From assembly GCA_003184365.1 (NCBI GenBank), contig NKYR01000027.1:248001-312000 (forward strand): a stretch of DNA of 64,000 nt, read 5' to 3'. The position numbers and the translations under genes were made by a program. Under the pieces are notes generated by a model that was not told where the DNA came from, searched no databases, and saw only the letters and a list, made by a program, of their open reading frames with translations. Of this stretch, positions 11,505 to 23,716 are shown one piece after another (position 1 is the first letter of the stretch; each line of letters opens with the position of its first letter). Source of the stretch: Evernia prunastri. Lineage: Eukaryota > Ascomycota > Lecanoromycetes > Lecanorales > Parmeliaceae.

Positions 11505-12582
11505 ATCCGTTTCAACATCGCACCAAGCAAACTAGGTACCAAATGCGGGAACTGCGACTTAGTATGCCGGGTTGGAAAGAGCGGTGGAATTGGGGGTCAG
11601 GGCCATTGACTCTCATTGAATCTGATGATGCTAGGGGGTCATGGTCAATCTATCATGGTCGATGTGTTGTCGGACATGGAAGAAGATAGTAGTGGATACG
11701 CATTTCGATTCTTGCCTGAGCATCTCGCAACGCGCTTGGCCTGCACCTTTAGAGCTCTTCGCACACGTCATTTAACATGGTACGATCAAGCAACAAAGTC
11801 ATCTGCAGAAAACAAAATGGTCCATGCTGCTTCATGTCAGAGAGCTGTGTACTGCTTTTGATCCTCGGTTCCCTCGAAGCCACTTGACCCCGTGAGAGTC
11901 CGCAGACGATGCCCGGCCTGATAGGACTGGTGCCGGGGAGGCCCGTCTTAGATGCGGAACTCAAAACGTCCAGCTAGGTTTCAGGCGGTTTCAACCGTGT
12001 ATAGACTTTGCCTTTCCAAGTTTCCAGTTTCCACCGAGGCGATATGCGCGTTGACGCGGCATCAGGGCACGATGCTTGCTATCTCCGTGGAAGGTCGAGG
12101 GACTGATACGGTAGATTTCTGCATAAGAGTGGCATGCGATGGAGATTTACTCCTCCCTCGTCCCCGGGGGTTGGGGGGGTCCGTTATGAAGAAAATAGTG
12201 ACAAGTGGATTGGTGCTCGCGCCAGGCTGACTGCGCGATCGAATGCGGCTCGAAAGACACCCCCTCACCAATGCTGTTTTCTCTTCTCATGAATGCGAAA
12301 CGACTTTCTCGTGAGAGCGGATCCATAGCGCAGTAGCTTTGACACGAAACAGTTTGAGGCCTGCGCGCAAGGCGCCAAGGCTCCTTATCTGTCCTTGGTC
12401 CCGTTTGGGCATTGTTTGAGTATATGCGCCAGATATGCTATCGCGTATTAGCGACACATCTGTCATTGTGACATATTCCCGCATATTATCTCTCCGATCA
12501 TGTAGTGTGCTCCCGGGCGCAGTTCCGGTTGCTGGATCTTTTGATTAAGGGAAATGATGTATCTTCTATTCTCAATGTCAAA
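11505..12582. other. Intergenic region upstream of a secreted-protein gene
   Basis: No gene is supported. A G-rich run (CCCCGGGGG followed by TTGGGGGGG) lies at about 12162-12179. The right end should carry the promoter of the gene starting at 12583. Confidence 0.4.
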
Positions 12583-13296
12583 ATGAAGACTATACGAACA
12601 AGTGAATCCCCTCCTTGTCTGATACTCTCGTTTCTCCTTGGCCTCTTCATCCTCCATACTCAGTCTCTTGCCCTCGCTCCATCCCTCTCCTTCGCTGTTC
12701 CCGCCAACCTCACCGACCTCTGGACATACCGTCACTGCGTGTCCGATCCATCCTGGAACCCTCGGGCGCTGTTCATCGCTTCATCCTGCGAAAATGCCCT
12801 CGTCGCACTCTCTGACGACATTTCGACCTGGGGCCCCCATCCAGGCACTTTCACTTATACACCCGGGGGACGTTCGACCGCATATTTCCCTGGGGCGCGG
12901 GACCTCCTCACCCTTCCTAAACGATATCTAAGTGGGGACTGCGTGGTTGCCATTGTCATGATGAAGATGTTTGAGCGAAGTAGTCTGGGCCAATTCCCTG
13001 GACTGCCCGATTCGTTGATTGGCAAGTGGCGTATCAGGGATACCAGTAGTTGGAAGGACTTGATTGAACCGACGGAATACGTGAGAGCGACTTGTGAAAA
13101 TGGTTGCGGTTATGCGGTTTTGGGAAGAAATTTGGGGATTGGCGTGGCGATTTGGGGACGAGGGAGTCCATGGGATCGGTATGCTAGAGAGTTAAGCTTG
13201 CTGAGAGGTGTAGGCGAGGCAATACTGGTATTGGAGAGTGGGAACAATTCTGTGCTTGGGGTGGGCAATGAATCTGGTTTGGATGCGTTACGATAG
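12583..13296 (+). CDS. Small secreted protein of unknown function
   Basis: Single-exon gene of 237 residues from the ATG at 12583; the frame extends upstream to 12505, but only through a non-ATG start. The N-terminus is a clear secretion signal: a short polar start followed by LILSFLLGLFILHTQSLALA. The predicted mature part has five cysteines (in RHCVSD, SSCENAL, SGDCVVA, ATCENGCGY). From memory, the layout (an N-terminal HC, a central SGDC followed by a hydrophobic AIVMM strand, and a late GYAVLGRN...GIGVAIWG block) resembles a common group of small secreted Pezizomycotina proteins without known function. It lies about 1.2 kb from an AT-rich block, a setting where effector-type genes are often found. 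No enzyme motif is seen. Confidence 0.7.
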   Translation: MKTIRTSESPPCLILSFLLGLFILHTQSLALAPSLSFAVPANLTDLWTYRHCVSDPSWNPRALFIASSCENALVALSDDISTWGPHPGTFTYTPGGRSTAYFPGARDLLTLPKRYLSGDCVVAIVMMKMFERSSLGQFPGLPDSLIGKWRIRDTSSWKDLIEPTEYVRATCENGCGYAVLGRNLGIGVAIWGRGSPWDRYARELSLLRGVGEAILVLESGNNSVLGVGNESGLDALR

Positions 13297-14500
13297 AATT
13301 TCCTAGAGGTAGCTGGGCCGGCGATGTGGATAATATGGTTAGAAGCTGGTGCACAACAACCCATGCCACTGTTAATAAGTGCGCTCCTCGTACTGGTACC
13401 TGTGCTTCTTCTATACAGCTGCCAACTGAGCAAGACCAGAAGCTCATACCCCACAATTGAGCGTAGGCGAGCTCTCACTCTCCCTGGCTGTCCCGCGAAC
13501 GGCCCCCGATAACCTTAGGGACTGGGCTGGCGTTAACCCCCAGGGTATGAGCCGAGAAGCATTATATGCTTCGACTGTTATTCCGCAAACTTCTTCGGAG
13601 ACTTATGGAGTGCTCGCTTCTTGGAAAGCGGTGGGAGAGCACAATAAGACACGTGAATAAACGTATCCAGAGAAACGGACAAACGACGGGACCTTGAGAA
13701 TGTAATATAGAGAAATATCAGCCAGTGTGTTAGCAGAACTATTAGACTCTCTTTGCGAAGCGTAGTTCTTCAAGGGTACTTGGTAAGGCGCATGATAATG
13801 ATGCACGGTGCTTTGTTTTATTGACAAATCCATTCAGGTAGCCACCAAGAGTGCCAGGTAACGGGTGCCGGTTCACTGCAATGCTACTGCCTAGAGAGAA
13901 TGGTCTCAATGGACGAGCCTGGACTATGCCTTTGGAGTCTTTTTTGGAGGCGTCTTGGTCGACTCGATGTTCTGATTCATGAACAGCAGAGGTCTTCGTC
14001 GACGGCTTAGTTTGAGTCGTGGACGGTTGCGGATAGGTCTTGAAGAGCTTGGGTTTCAATCGTCAGATCGACCTTACAAGGTGCAGAACTCAGTTCTCGC
14101 TCGATCACTCGCTTAAAGTCACTCCATCCAGCGTCCTTCTCGTCCTTAGCTTCAACGACGACAAGTGGTCTTAGCCTGTGCTGTATTCGCATTATAACAC
14201 TGAGCCACTCTTAACTCCATATACGTCTCGAAGTACGCATTTATCGTCGGATCGAGGAACTGTTCGTACCAGTTTCTCAGCTCAGGATTTGCCGATCGCA
14301 TGGGCGTCATGGTAAGCGTTGGCTCTTGACTATCAAAAGATGACGTCGCAATAGTATACTGTTGCTTCAAATCGGGGAATACTGCTTCGTGTAGCTTTGG
14401 TTCAGGCATCGTGGGAAGTGTTGTACGTACGGACGTCACCCATAAGAAACGTGGAAAAGACACTAAAATCGAATCGGATAGCCGTTCTACGCACCTTTAG
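13297..14500. other. Intergenic region with degenerate minus-strand coding remnants
   Basis: Three overlapping minus-strand frames (about 14463-14152, 14192-14007 and 14059-13742) each carry protein-like sequence, but none is complete or joined by convincing splice sites. The first has internal ATGs and reads NWYEQFLDPTINAYFETY; the second reads RLRPLVVVEAKDEKDAGW, where the hydrophobic-VVEAK pattern recalls PD-(D/E)XK nuclease-like fungal proteins. This may be a decayed gene next to the AT-rich block. The function is only a guess. Confidence 0.25.
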
Positions 14501-14840
14501 ACGACTTTTTTAACGTGTAATTTATATATTTTGATATCCGAAATTTTTTATAAGATTTTAAAATATAATACTATATTATTATAAAGAATCGAATAAGAAG
14601 AAATTATTAATATTAATATAGAGATTTAATAAATATAGTTCGTAGTTTAAAACATCTAAAAAATTATATTATTTAATTTTAAACTCAGCGAAGTAATACT
14701 TATAAAGAACTATAATTAATAAGGAGAGGGTTCAATTTAATATCGAGATATTCAATATATATAAATATATATTTTTTAAAAAGTGTTTTACGGAGTAACT
14801 GTAGCTAATTAATTAGATACGGTAGAAGAACCTTTAGGGA
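14501..14840. repeat. AT-rich, TA-rich block consistent with RIP-mutated DNA
   Basis: The composition changes abruptly near 14500 to very high A+T, dense in TA and AT steps and short of C and G. It returns to ordinary composition at about 14840. That is the footprint expected of repeat-induced point mutation (C-to-T changes, mainly at CpA) acting on a repeated element. No open frame or terminal repeat survives that I can see, so the original element cannot be named. Confidence 0.55.
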
Positions 14841-15969
14841 ATAACTTAAAATGGTCGTCGTAGCCAAGGCTCGATCTCGTGTGTAGAGCCCACGTTAATT
14901 AATACTTATTGCGTATGAGATGTGATGTAGTTGTCTTGATAAGACTCGAGCAGAAGTTTTTATGGCTGTCTTCTATTTCCTGGAAACAGATTCAGCTTAA
15001 GCGGGGTTTACTGAGAGTGACTTTGCCGATAGTCTGGAGAGACGAGATTAAAACAGTGACGAAAAGACTTTCTCAAGCCATCTTGATTGCCGAGTAGGTA
15101 ATACCGTGTCAAATATTTAGATATACAGAGTGATGGCTGCGACCGACCTCGGAAATGGCCAACTCACCTTCCCATGTGTTAACCATATGCTATGGGCGTA
15201 TGAAACAGCGCATATGCATGAGGCATTCATTCGGCATCGACTTTGGTCGCCATTCTTCTCCTTTCTCATCGAGCTGGCGACTTCTTGGGCCTCTCTGACA
15301 GTTGTGCTGGACCCTCACCTCATCTGCCTGCCTAGTCTGACTGTAGGACTGTCTGCCATACTGCAATCGATGGTGCCAAGGCCATTTTTCTTTTCCTCTT
15401 GAAACTGTCTCAACGTGTGCCGTCGCGGCGCTTTTGGATGCGGTTTGAGCTGACCTTAAGAGAAGGATCGCTACTCCAGTAAAATGTTGTCAGGAGCTGT
15501 CTCGGATATACTTTCAAATAGATGTGCGTATGCTTTTAAAAGAACGGGATAGCGGTGCGCTTCTTGCGTGCTATTTCTATGTTTAGGACATGGATGTGTT
15601 GTGGCAATTTTTGGAAATGAAGCTGGTACATTGTTTCACGTTAGAGTCTCTTTTAGATAGACTTGCTGTGGGGTAGCGAGAGTGTTTCGCAATGAATCTT
15701 CTATTATTATCGTTGTCGGAAGTTCTCCGTTTATATGCAAGTAGTTCTTACTGAGCCCCTACTGCAGGGAAATACTTGATCACGCCCACCAGAGACAATG
15801 TTATCAGTAAGAAGTAATTTTTTCATTTGTCCAGCATGCTCTATCATCTAGTGAACGCGAAAATAGTTGATAAAGTCGATGAACCAGAGGCCGCACACCT
15901 CCAGCCTCGCACTGCATTTAGCCCAAAGTACACTCGCAAATCTCAGCTACCCCCTGCATCCCGTCGACT
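14841..15969. other. Intergenic region right of the AT-rich block
   Basis: Short unconnected frames only (for example 14909-15097 and 15130-15402), with no recognisable protein features. This side lies 3' of the minus-strand gene at 15970-17007. Confidence 0.4.
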
Positions 15970-17007
15970 TTAAGCTATCGACCGTTTCTTTCTAGATGTC
16001 GCAGTGCCCGTAGACCCGTCGATGTTTCCTCCCCTAAGCAGACTTGTGGCGGCTGAAGAGTTAGAGGGCACCATGGTTATATCTCCAACATAGTGGTCGT
16101 GAAGTTGCAATTGGAGCCTGATAGCATTTGAACACCACTTCTCGGATCTTGGGTCTGTGACGCAGTCAAGAACGACCGACGCTGCGAAGATGAGCTGTTC
16201 ATAGGTCATGACGTTAGGAAGGATAAGGTGCATCACGGGATTTATGGAGGTCCTGACGCCGGAGACGGTATTCTCGGTATGACTTTGAACGCGTTGGTCG
16301 TCCGGGGGTTGTGCTACAGTCACCAGCATATCCAAGACGCCTATCAACATATCCAATCGGTCCAGCGGTTGGAAAGCCTCGAATGGGGAGATATACACCT
16401 TCAGCGCTGATATGTCTCCCAAAGTATTTGCGAGGAACTTTAAAGAGTTAGTGGTATTGCCAGCGATGGGTGAGGGTGGAGGAGTGAGCTGCGTCGTTTG
16501 TGCGAAGTTGAATTGAGTTTTCAATCCATGAGCTCCTGTAGAGAAGAGAATGATATCGCAAACAGACCATCCAGCGTATTGAATTTCGAAGACACCGGAT
16601 CTGAAATCTTTCTCGTTCTTCATCAATAAAAAGATAAAGTAGATTCCCAGTTCAACGAAGGCTCGTTGCACTATTCCTTTCGTTGTCTGGTGCTCGTTTA
16701 CAGTCACGCCCAGAACCATATCTTTCCAGGCCCACGCTTGAGGCGGTATGAATCCGAAAAAATCCTCATCTGCTAGATAAGAATCGATAATAACGATACC
16801 CATCGACAAAACATCGACTGATGGGAGCACCGGGCCGCGCTCCTTATCAACAACTATGAGTCCACTCGGAAGTCCATTTGAATTCTTTAGGTATTGAGGT
16901 TGAAGGACGCGTACGGGGCTCGCAGGAGAGGTCAATACAGTGGCGCCATCCACCAGTAACCAGTGCAGGGATGGAAGGAAAGCCAACAGGCAAGTGAATT
17001 TTTGCAT
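15970..17007 (-). CDS. Secreted hypothetical protein, 345 residues
   Basis: One intron-free exon from an ATG at 17007. The N-terminus, MQKFTCLLAFLPSLHWLLVDG, is a plausible signal peptide, so the product is probably secreted or enters the secretory pathway. I do not recognise the family. The mature region starts with a Pro/Ser-rich stretch, followed by alternating hydrophobic strands (VLSMGIVIID, MVLGVTVNEH, AFVELGIYFIFLLM). Cysteines are few: CD in WSVCDIIL, LDCVTD and KWCSN. The C-terminus is Ser/Gly-rich and ends in a basic SRKKRS motif. It sits between the AT-rich block and the V-ATPase gene with wide spacing on both sides. The continuous long frame with a signal peptide supports a real gene. 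Confidence 0.65.
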   Translation of the reverse strand: MQKFTCLLAFLPSLHWLLVDGATVLTSPASPVRVLQPQYLKNSNGLPSGLIVVDKERGPVLPSVDVLSMGIVIIDSYLADEDFFGFIPPQAWAWKDMVLGVTVNEHQTTKGIVQRAFVELGIYFIFLLMKNEKDFRSGVFEIQYAGWSVCDIILFSTGAHGLKTQFNFAQTTQLTPPPSPIAGNTTNSLKFLANTLGDISALKVYISPFEAFQPLDRLDMLIGVLDMLVTVAQPPDDQRVQSHTENTVSGVRTSINPVMHLILPNVMTYEQLIFAASVVLDCVTDPRSEKWCSNAIRLQLQLHDHYVGDITMVPSNSSAATSLLRGGNIDGSTGTATSRKKRSIA

Positions 17008-17743
17008 GACTCTTGGATTTACCAGGACCGCTCTTGAAAGGGACAGAGAAATCGGGTCCGACAGACATTATTTATACTTGTATTACCTATCTACCTCTGC
17101 GCGTGAGGTGGAAGCCTTTGAGAGAGCATAGGCGACACGCGATAACGCGACCACCCTGCATAATATTCATCATTGATTTCTGAATTAATTGAAAGGTTTT
17201 TCAAAAGAGCTTTGCGCCTACTCTATGAAGGCGCTCATCTTATCCGTATATTTATACCCGTAGAGTATAAGGTAATTCTCGATCGACATTCGACAGGCGT
17301 GATGTACGGGAGACAAGACTCACTTGGCGTGGGGGCTATCATGAGTTGAGAACCGTATGGACTGAGCTTGGGGCCATGTGTAGAGTATGATAGGGGCATC
17401 GGCCCTTCAGCTGGGGTCCGGTCAGGTACACATCCGAAGCAGCTCTAAGCGCATTGTCCAGATAACCCTCCGTTACATGAGAGACTGGAGGGGCGAGGCG
17501 TTATCCGACAGAGGATCGAGAACACCAGGCTTGGCAAGCTAGTATGCATCGAGCAAGCTATCTTTGCCATCATTGAAACTGTTCTCCGCTCACCATCGAC
17601 ATCAATCAATCATCATAGCCAAACCTCGAGCTTTGCAGCCATCCCTCCCGGATCGGGGTTTTTAAGGAGGATCCATCACATTGTGTGCAGGGCACATATC
17701 GACTTGAGCCCTTCGTGGCTAAGACATTCCAACCTCTCGCATT
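17008..17743. promoter_or_regulatory. Divergent promoter region (secreted orphan / V-ATPase subunit a)
   Basis: Flanking genes are transcribed outward. No clear TATA element is seen close to the V-ATPase start. A TATTTATAC tract near 17070, about 60 bases upstream of the secreted orphan's start codon, could serve that gene; a second similar tract lies at about 17248. No further gene is supported. Confidence 0.4.
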
Positions 17744-20589
17744 ATGGCGGTCCCCAAGGATACCCTCTTCCGCTCCTGCGACATGTCCTTGACCCAGCTC
17801 TACATTGCGAACGAGATCGGTCGGGAGGTCGTTAGTGCTCTGGGAGAAGTAGGCGAGGTTCAATTCAGAGATGTACGTATTGCTTTTTCTTGGTGCTGAA
17901 CCTGGGCAGCAGGCCGCAAATCTTGGGGCCTTGAGCACTGAGCGAAGCCTTGACCCGCAATCTCCCTTGCAACTCCTGTTTACCGCTCTGGGGACAAATT
18001 CTCATATTGACCTTGCTGATATTTGATTTCCGATAGTTGAACTCGGATACTACAGCTTTTCAAAGGACATTCACCCAGGAGATTCGAAGACTCGACAATG
18101 TTGAGCGGCAGCTCCGCTACTTTCAATCCCAAATTAACAAAGAGTCGATACCAATCAGACCGCAGCATGAATTCTCAAATATGCTTGCGGGCCCTTCGGC
18201 TTCTGAAATTGACGAGCTTGCCGATAAGAGTGAAAGCCTTGAACAGCGGGTGGCATCGCTTAATGACAGCTACGAGACGCTCAGGAAAAGGGAGGTGGAG
18301 CTTACAGAATGGCGATGGGTCTTGACGGAAGCAGGTGGATTTTTTGACAGGGTAGGTCGCCTCGATTGTGTACATTCGAGACTGTTGCTCAAGCTGATAG
18401 GCTTTCAAGGCCCATGGCAATGTCGAAGAGATCCGCCCATCGAGCGACAATGATGAGGCTCCACTGTTACAAGATGTTGAACAGCAAGCAAGAGGCCAAA
18501 ATGGAGATGCTTCTGGTGGGCCATCTCTGTCAGTGATGAACATTGGCTTCGTTGCTGGAGTAATACCAAGAGGCAGAATCGCCGCTTTTGAACGCATCCT
18601 TTGGAGAACGCTGCGTGGGAACCTATATATGAATCAATCTGAGATACCCAAGCCCCTCATCGATCCGGTCAGCAATGAAGAGGTTCATAAGAACGTCTTT
18701 GTCATTTTCGCACATGGCAAGGAAGTCATTGCAAAGATCCGCAAAATATCAGAATCGCTAGGCGCCGATCTATACAGCGTGGATGAAAACAGCGAGCTTC
18801 GTCGAGATCAAATTCACGAAGTCAATACACGGCTGAGCGATCTGGCGAGCGTTCTACGCAATACAAAGAATACCCTCGATGCGGAGCTCACACAGATCGC
18901 CAGGAGCCTGGCTGCCTGGATGGTTGTCATCAAGAAGGAAAAGGCAGTGTACCAGACTCTCAACCGCTGCTCATATGATCAGGCCAGGAAAACACTGATC
19001 GCCGAGGCCTGGTGTCCCACAAACAGTTTATCCTTAATCAAATCTACTTTACAGGACGTCAACGATCGAGCAGGTTTATCTGTACCTACGATCGTCAACG
19101 TGATCAAGACCTCCAAAACACCTCCTACGTACAACAAGAAAAACAAGTTCACGGAGGCTTTTCAGACAATAATCGATGCTTACGGAACAGCCAAATATAC
19201 AGAGGTCAACCCGGGCCTGCCCACCATTGTAACTTTTCCTTTCCTGTTCGCTGTTATGTTCGGGGACTTTGGCCACGGCACATTGATGTTCCTTGCTGCT
19301 CTTGCTATGATCTATTTCGAAAAGCCTATGTCGAAGTCTAAGCTTAACGAGCTTGTGTCTATGGCTTTCTACGGACGATACATCATGCTGATGATGGGCC
19401 TCTTTTCAATATATACCGGACTTCTCTACAACGATGTCTTCTCGAAGGCGCTCACGCTCTTTCCCAGCCAGTGGGAATGGCCACATGACTTCAAAGAGGG
19501 GCAGGGTGTGGAGGCTCAGCTTAAGGATAGTTACAGGTATCCATTCGGACTCGACTGGAGCTGGCATGGGACCGAGAACGAACTGCTTTTCTCCAACAGC
19601 TTCAAAATGAAGCTCAGTATACTGATGGGTTGGACTCATGTATGTCCCAATTTTGGTAATTGACAGGGTAGTGGTGCTGACTTGCTTAGATGACATACTC
19701 TCTATGCCTCTCTCTTATCAACGCGCGTCATTTCAAGTCGCCGATCGACATCTGGGGTAACTTCGTACCTGGCATGATCTTCTTCCAATCCATCTTCGGG
19801 TATCTTGTCTTCACCGTTGTCTATAAGTGGTGCATAGACTGGTACGCGATTGGTGAATCGCCGCCTGGGCTGCTGAACATGCTTATCTACATGTTCCTTC
19901 AACCAGGTACGGTGGAAGAACAGCTTTATCCAGGACAGGCCGTTGTTCAGGTGGTTCTGCTACTAGTTGCCGTTGCCTGCGTACCGGTCCTGCTCCTCCT
20001 CAAGCCCTTATACCTGCGATACGAGCACAACAAGGCCCGCGCACTAGGATACCGAGGCATTGGTGAGACCTCAAGATTCAGCGCTCTGGACGATGACGAT
20101 ACGGATGGGCATGCTATGAATGGCGGCCGAGACAGCATGGGGACGGATCACGAGGCCAATGCAATGATCACTGAAGATATCGGCGATGAGGAACACGAAG
20201 AGTTTGAGTTCTCCGAAGTGATGATCCATCAGACGATCCACACTATTGAGTTCTGCCTGAACTGTGTATCGCATACGGCGTCCTACCTCCGTTTGTGGGC
20301 CTTGTCACTGGCACATCAGCAGCTCTCCGTCGTTCTATGGACCATGACTCTTGGTCAGGCGTTTAATTTTGAAGGGGTGCTGGGAGTGATTATGACCGTC
20401 GTCTTCTTCTACGTTTGGTTCTTCCTAACCATCGCCATTCTCTGTGTCATGGAGGGTACCAGCGCCATGCTGCATAGCTTACGATTGCATTGGGTCGAGG
20501 CTATGAGCAAGCATTTCATTGGGGACGGGGTTGCTTTTGAGCCCTTCAGTTTTAAGTTGCTATTGGAGGAAGATGCGGATGAAGGATGA
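17744..20589 (+). CDS. vph1: V-type proton ATPase subunit a
   Basis: Membrane stator subunit of the vacuolar/Golgi proton pump; it forms the proton half-channels and holds the rotor. Exons 17744-17872, 18037-18351, 18401-19639 and 19690-20589 give 860 residues, close to yeast Vph1. The N-terminal cytosolic half starts FRSCDMSLTQLYI and continues VQFRDLNSDTTAFQRTF across intron 1. The membrane half has the conserved PTIVTFPFLFAVMFGDFGHG and GLLYNDVFSK segments. SYLRLWALSLAHQQLS carries the essential proton-path Arg at about residue 762. An acidic loop (DDDDTDGH... to EEHEEFEFSE) precedes it, as in the family. It cannot be decided from sequence whether this is the vacuolar or Golgi isoform; fungi of this group usually have one gene. 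Confidence 0.96.
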
Positions 20590-21339
20590 TGGAGTGAGCG
20601 CCTTGATTTATGTAGCAATAGAAGATCCAATGTTTGTAAAGACATGTGTATAGCTTCATGACGAAAGTGAAGGGGTGTTGCATTCATTTCGAAATTGTGT
20701 ATACTGTTGGGAGTAAAAAGTACCTTGATATTGTCGTGTGCCTTCCTTCCGCTCCACGCCGCCTGCACTGTGGCGTTTTCCCTTCCCCACTAACCCATGC
20801 GGAGTCGGAGACTTTTGTTACGTCTCCTTACCCGCAGGGTACATACATATTCGTACTATTATTTTCTTATCGATCTTGACCCGCTACCGTTGGTGCCAGC
20901 CATACATAAGAGCGGTAGCAACATGCTAGCCTTTCGCCTGAGTATACGCGCTCAAGGAGTGTGTTCTTCTAATTAAATAATTGTCAGTGTCAATTAGAGC
21001 TGTATTCAAAAGCTAAGGTAGTCGACGACAACCCCCAGGCAGCGAGCCTGCGCCAAAAACCCTAAACATTTTTTTCACGGAAGCGCTACCCAGTTCGTTC
21101 AGAAGCATCAAATTTGCAAGGTCGTCAGTACCTTTCCCAGCGACCTGCTGCTTCCGGGAACCACGTCAGAAAACGTTGCCTCGTCGGTATCAACTGCACC
21201 CGAGAAGACTTACCCGAGTCTCTATCACGAACTATTTTGGACACCTACAGCAATCGTACGCATCGTTATACCGTGGTGCTACGTATTGGGCTATTTCATA
21301 GAAGAGCTAGGAAGATTACAGAGAGACGAAGGTGCCAAC
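20590..21339. other. Intergenic region; promoter and leader of the acyltransferase gene
   Basis: A CTAAGGTA copy lies at 21013-21020. From about 21070 the acyltransferase frame is already open and reads KTYPSLYHELFW and similar, but has no ATG before 21340. This may be an untranslated leader or the 3' part of a 5' coding exon whose start lies behind an intron. Confidence 0.4.
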
Positions 21340-23716
21340 ATGGCAAGGAAGAAAGACCTCGTGCCTATGGTCAATTGGGTTTACGACCTAATACTATGGG
21401 TAATGTCTGTTCTGGTTGATCTATTCTTCAGAGAAGTGCATCCCCGAGGGTCATGGAAGGTGCCAAGACGAGGGCCCGTCATCTTCGTTGCGGCCCCTCA
21501 TGCGAATCAGGTGGGCAGGGACCAGGCTGTTTTGTGGACTCGCACTGACTAAAGCAGTTTGTTGACCCCCTTATCCTGATGCGAGTAATCAAAATGGAAG
21601 CTGGTCGCCGCATAGCCTGGCTAATTGCTGAGAAATCCATGAGACGAAAATTCATTGGGGGTCTAGCCAGAGCAGCAGGGGCAGTTCCCGTGGGGAGAGC
21701 GTTGGATAGCACGAAGCCCGGCACCGGCAAGATATACCTTCCGGACGCGATCAACGATCCAACGTTGGTACGAGGAGTTGGCACGCAGTTTGAGACGGAG
21801 TGCCAGATTGGAGGGCTGTTGGTCTTGCCGACGGGGAATGGCATCGCGGCGAACACAGAGATTTTGGAAATACACGGCAATGAGGAGATCCGGTTGAAGA
21901 AGGAGTTCAAGGGCGATACGGCAAGTGAGCAGCTTACGGGAAAGACCAAAGTCGATGGCGGGGAGAACAAGGTAAAAACTAGCGATCTAGAGAGACAGGA
22001 GTTCCAGGGGACAAATTACAAGACTGCTCCGAAGGTTGATCAGTCGTTGGTATATGACGCTGTGTTTGAAAGGCTCCAGAGTGGTGGCTGCGTTGGTATT
22101 TTCCCTGAAGGTGGAAGCCACGACAGAACCGAGTTGCTGCCCTTGAAGGCCGGCGTCGCGATAATGGCTCTCGGATCGTTGGCAGCAAACCCGGATTCTG
22201 GCGTCAAGATCGTTCCCTGTGGCATGAACTATTTCCATGCCCACAAGTTTAGGTCACGAGCAGTGGTCGAATTCGGACCTCCTGTTGATGTGCCCACTGA
22301 GCTTGTGGGACTGTATAAAAGTGGGGAAAGACGAGAAGCAACACGTCAATTATTGGAGATCGTTTATCAAGCTCTAGTCGCGGTGACAGTGACAAGTCCT
22401 GACTATGACACTCTGATGGTTCGTTTTGTTGCGGTTGACGGACGTGGCTCGATGCTAATCTCTCATAGTTGATTCAAGCAGCTCGGCGGCTGTACAATCC
22501 CACGGGCAAAAAGCTGCCTCTGCCAATGATTGTTGAGCTCAATCGGCGGCTTGTAAAAGGGTATACTCAACACAAAGACGATCCTAGAATTGTCAACCTT
22601 AAGAAGTCCGTCAACGAATACAACAAACAACTCTGGCTCCTCGGTGTACGAGACCATCAGGTCGAGTACGCAAAGTTCTCGATTCCGAAAGTCGTCTTTA
22701 CACTCATTTATAGGCTTGGGAAGCTTGGTGTGTTGACCATTGGAACCTTGCCAGGTCTCGTACTATTTGCACCGGTCTTCATATCTTCGAAAATCATCTC
22801 CATAAAGAAGTCCCGCGAAGCTTTAGCGGCCTCTACAGTGAAGCTCCAAGGGCGGGATGTCATGGCCACTTGGAAGCTGCTCGTTGCTCTCGCCTTCGCC
22901 CCTATTCTCTACGCTACTTACACAATTCTTTTAACCTATTGGACTCACCGAAACAGGGTCCAGGGCTACATGCCAGAATGGGTACCCCTATGGATGGTCG
23001 TCGTATTTGGTATATTCTTCTTTCCCTCGATAACCTTCGCCGCTCTCCGCATCGGTGAGACCGGCATGGACATTGTAAAATCGCTTCGCCCTCTCGTCTT
23101 ATCTCTCTATCCTACCTCAGCAAACACTCTACAGAAACTCCGTGAGAAGCGTGCTACGCTCTCTCATGAAGTAACAGACGTCATCAACACCCTTGGACCG
23201 GAAATGTTCCCGGATTTCGACTCCGCCCGCATTATTGCTGATCCCTTTCGCGACGGCGCTTTCCAAGAACCCAAGTCTCCCAAGTCTCCACGGACCCATT
23301 CTCGAACCCCATCCGGCTTCCCTCCGACCTCACCAACCCGCAGCAATGCCAATGAAGGCCTGGCAAGCGTCGGAGGCGGCTCCTCAAGTCAGGGCTACCT
23401 CCCGCGTAACGAATCCTTCCATGACCTCGGAAACATTGGCCTCTTCGCTTCTCGGCCTCCGAGTCGAAGTCGCAGCCGAAGCAGCTCGAGTGGTGGGAAA
23501 GCTGGCAGTGCAGGGTTTTCGGTAAAAGGCTTTAGCACGATTAGCTCGAAGGAAAGTCTTCAAGAGGTCAGTAAGAAGATAAGAGGCGCAATGAGGGAGA
23601 GGGGTCAGGAGAGGAGGAGGAAGAGTCAGGACGGGAGTGGCGAGTGGGATTTCGCGGATAGTGAGACGGGGAGTGCGACGCCGGATAGTGCTGCCGAGGG
23701 AAGGAAGGACGTTTGA
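21340..23716 (+). CDS. Glycerol-3-phosphate/dihydroxyacetone-phosphate acyltransferase (Sct1/Gpt2 family)
   Basis: Transfers a fatty acyl group to sn-1 of glycerol-3-phosphate, the first step of phospholipid and triglyceride synthesis, in the ER membrane. Exons 21340-21510, 21558-22418 and 22469-23716 give 759 residues, the length usual for the yeast enzymes. The acyltransferase core is plain: DLFFREVHPRGSWKVPRRGP, then AAPHANQFVDP (block I His and Asp at about residues 54 and 60, split by intron 1), then GAVPVGRALD, and FPEGGSHDRTELLPLKAG (acceptor-binding block). Long hydrophobic segments after about residue 430 (FTLIYRLGKLGVLTIGTLPG, WKLLVALAFAPILYATYTIL, VPLWMVVVFGIFFFPSITF) anchor it in the membrane. 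The last 150 residues are Ser/Arg/Pro-rich and disordered, a usual place for phosphoregulation. The start at 21340 gives the standard length, but the frame is open further upstream. It converges with mrp10. Confidence 0.93.
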
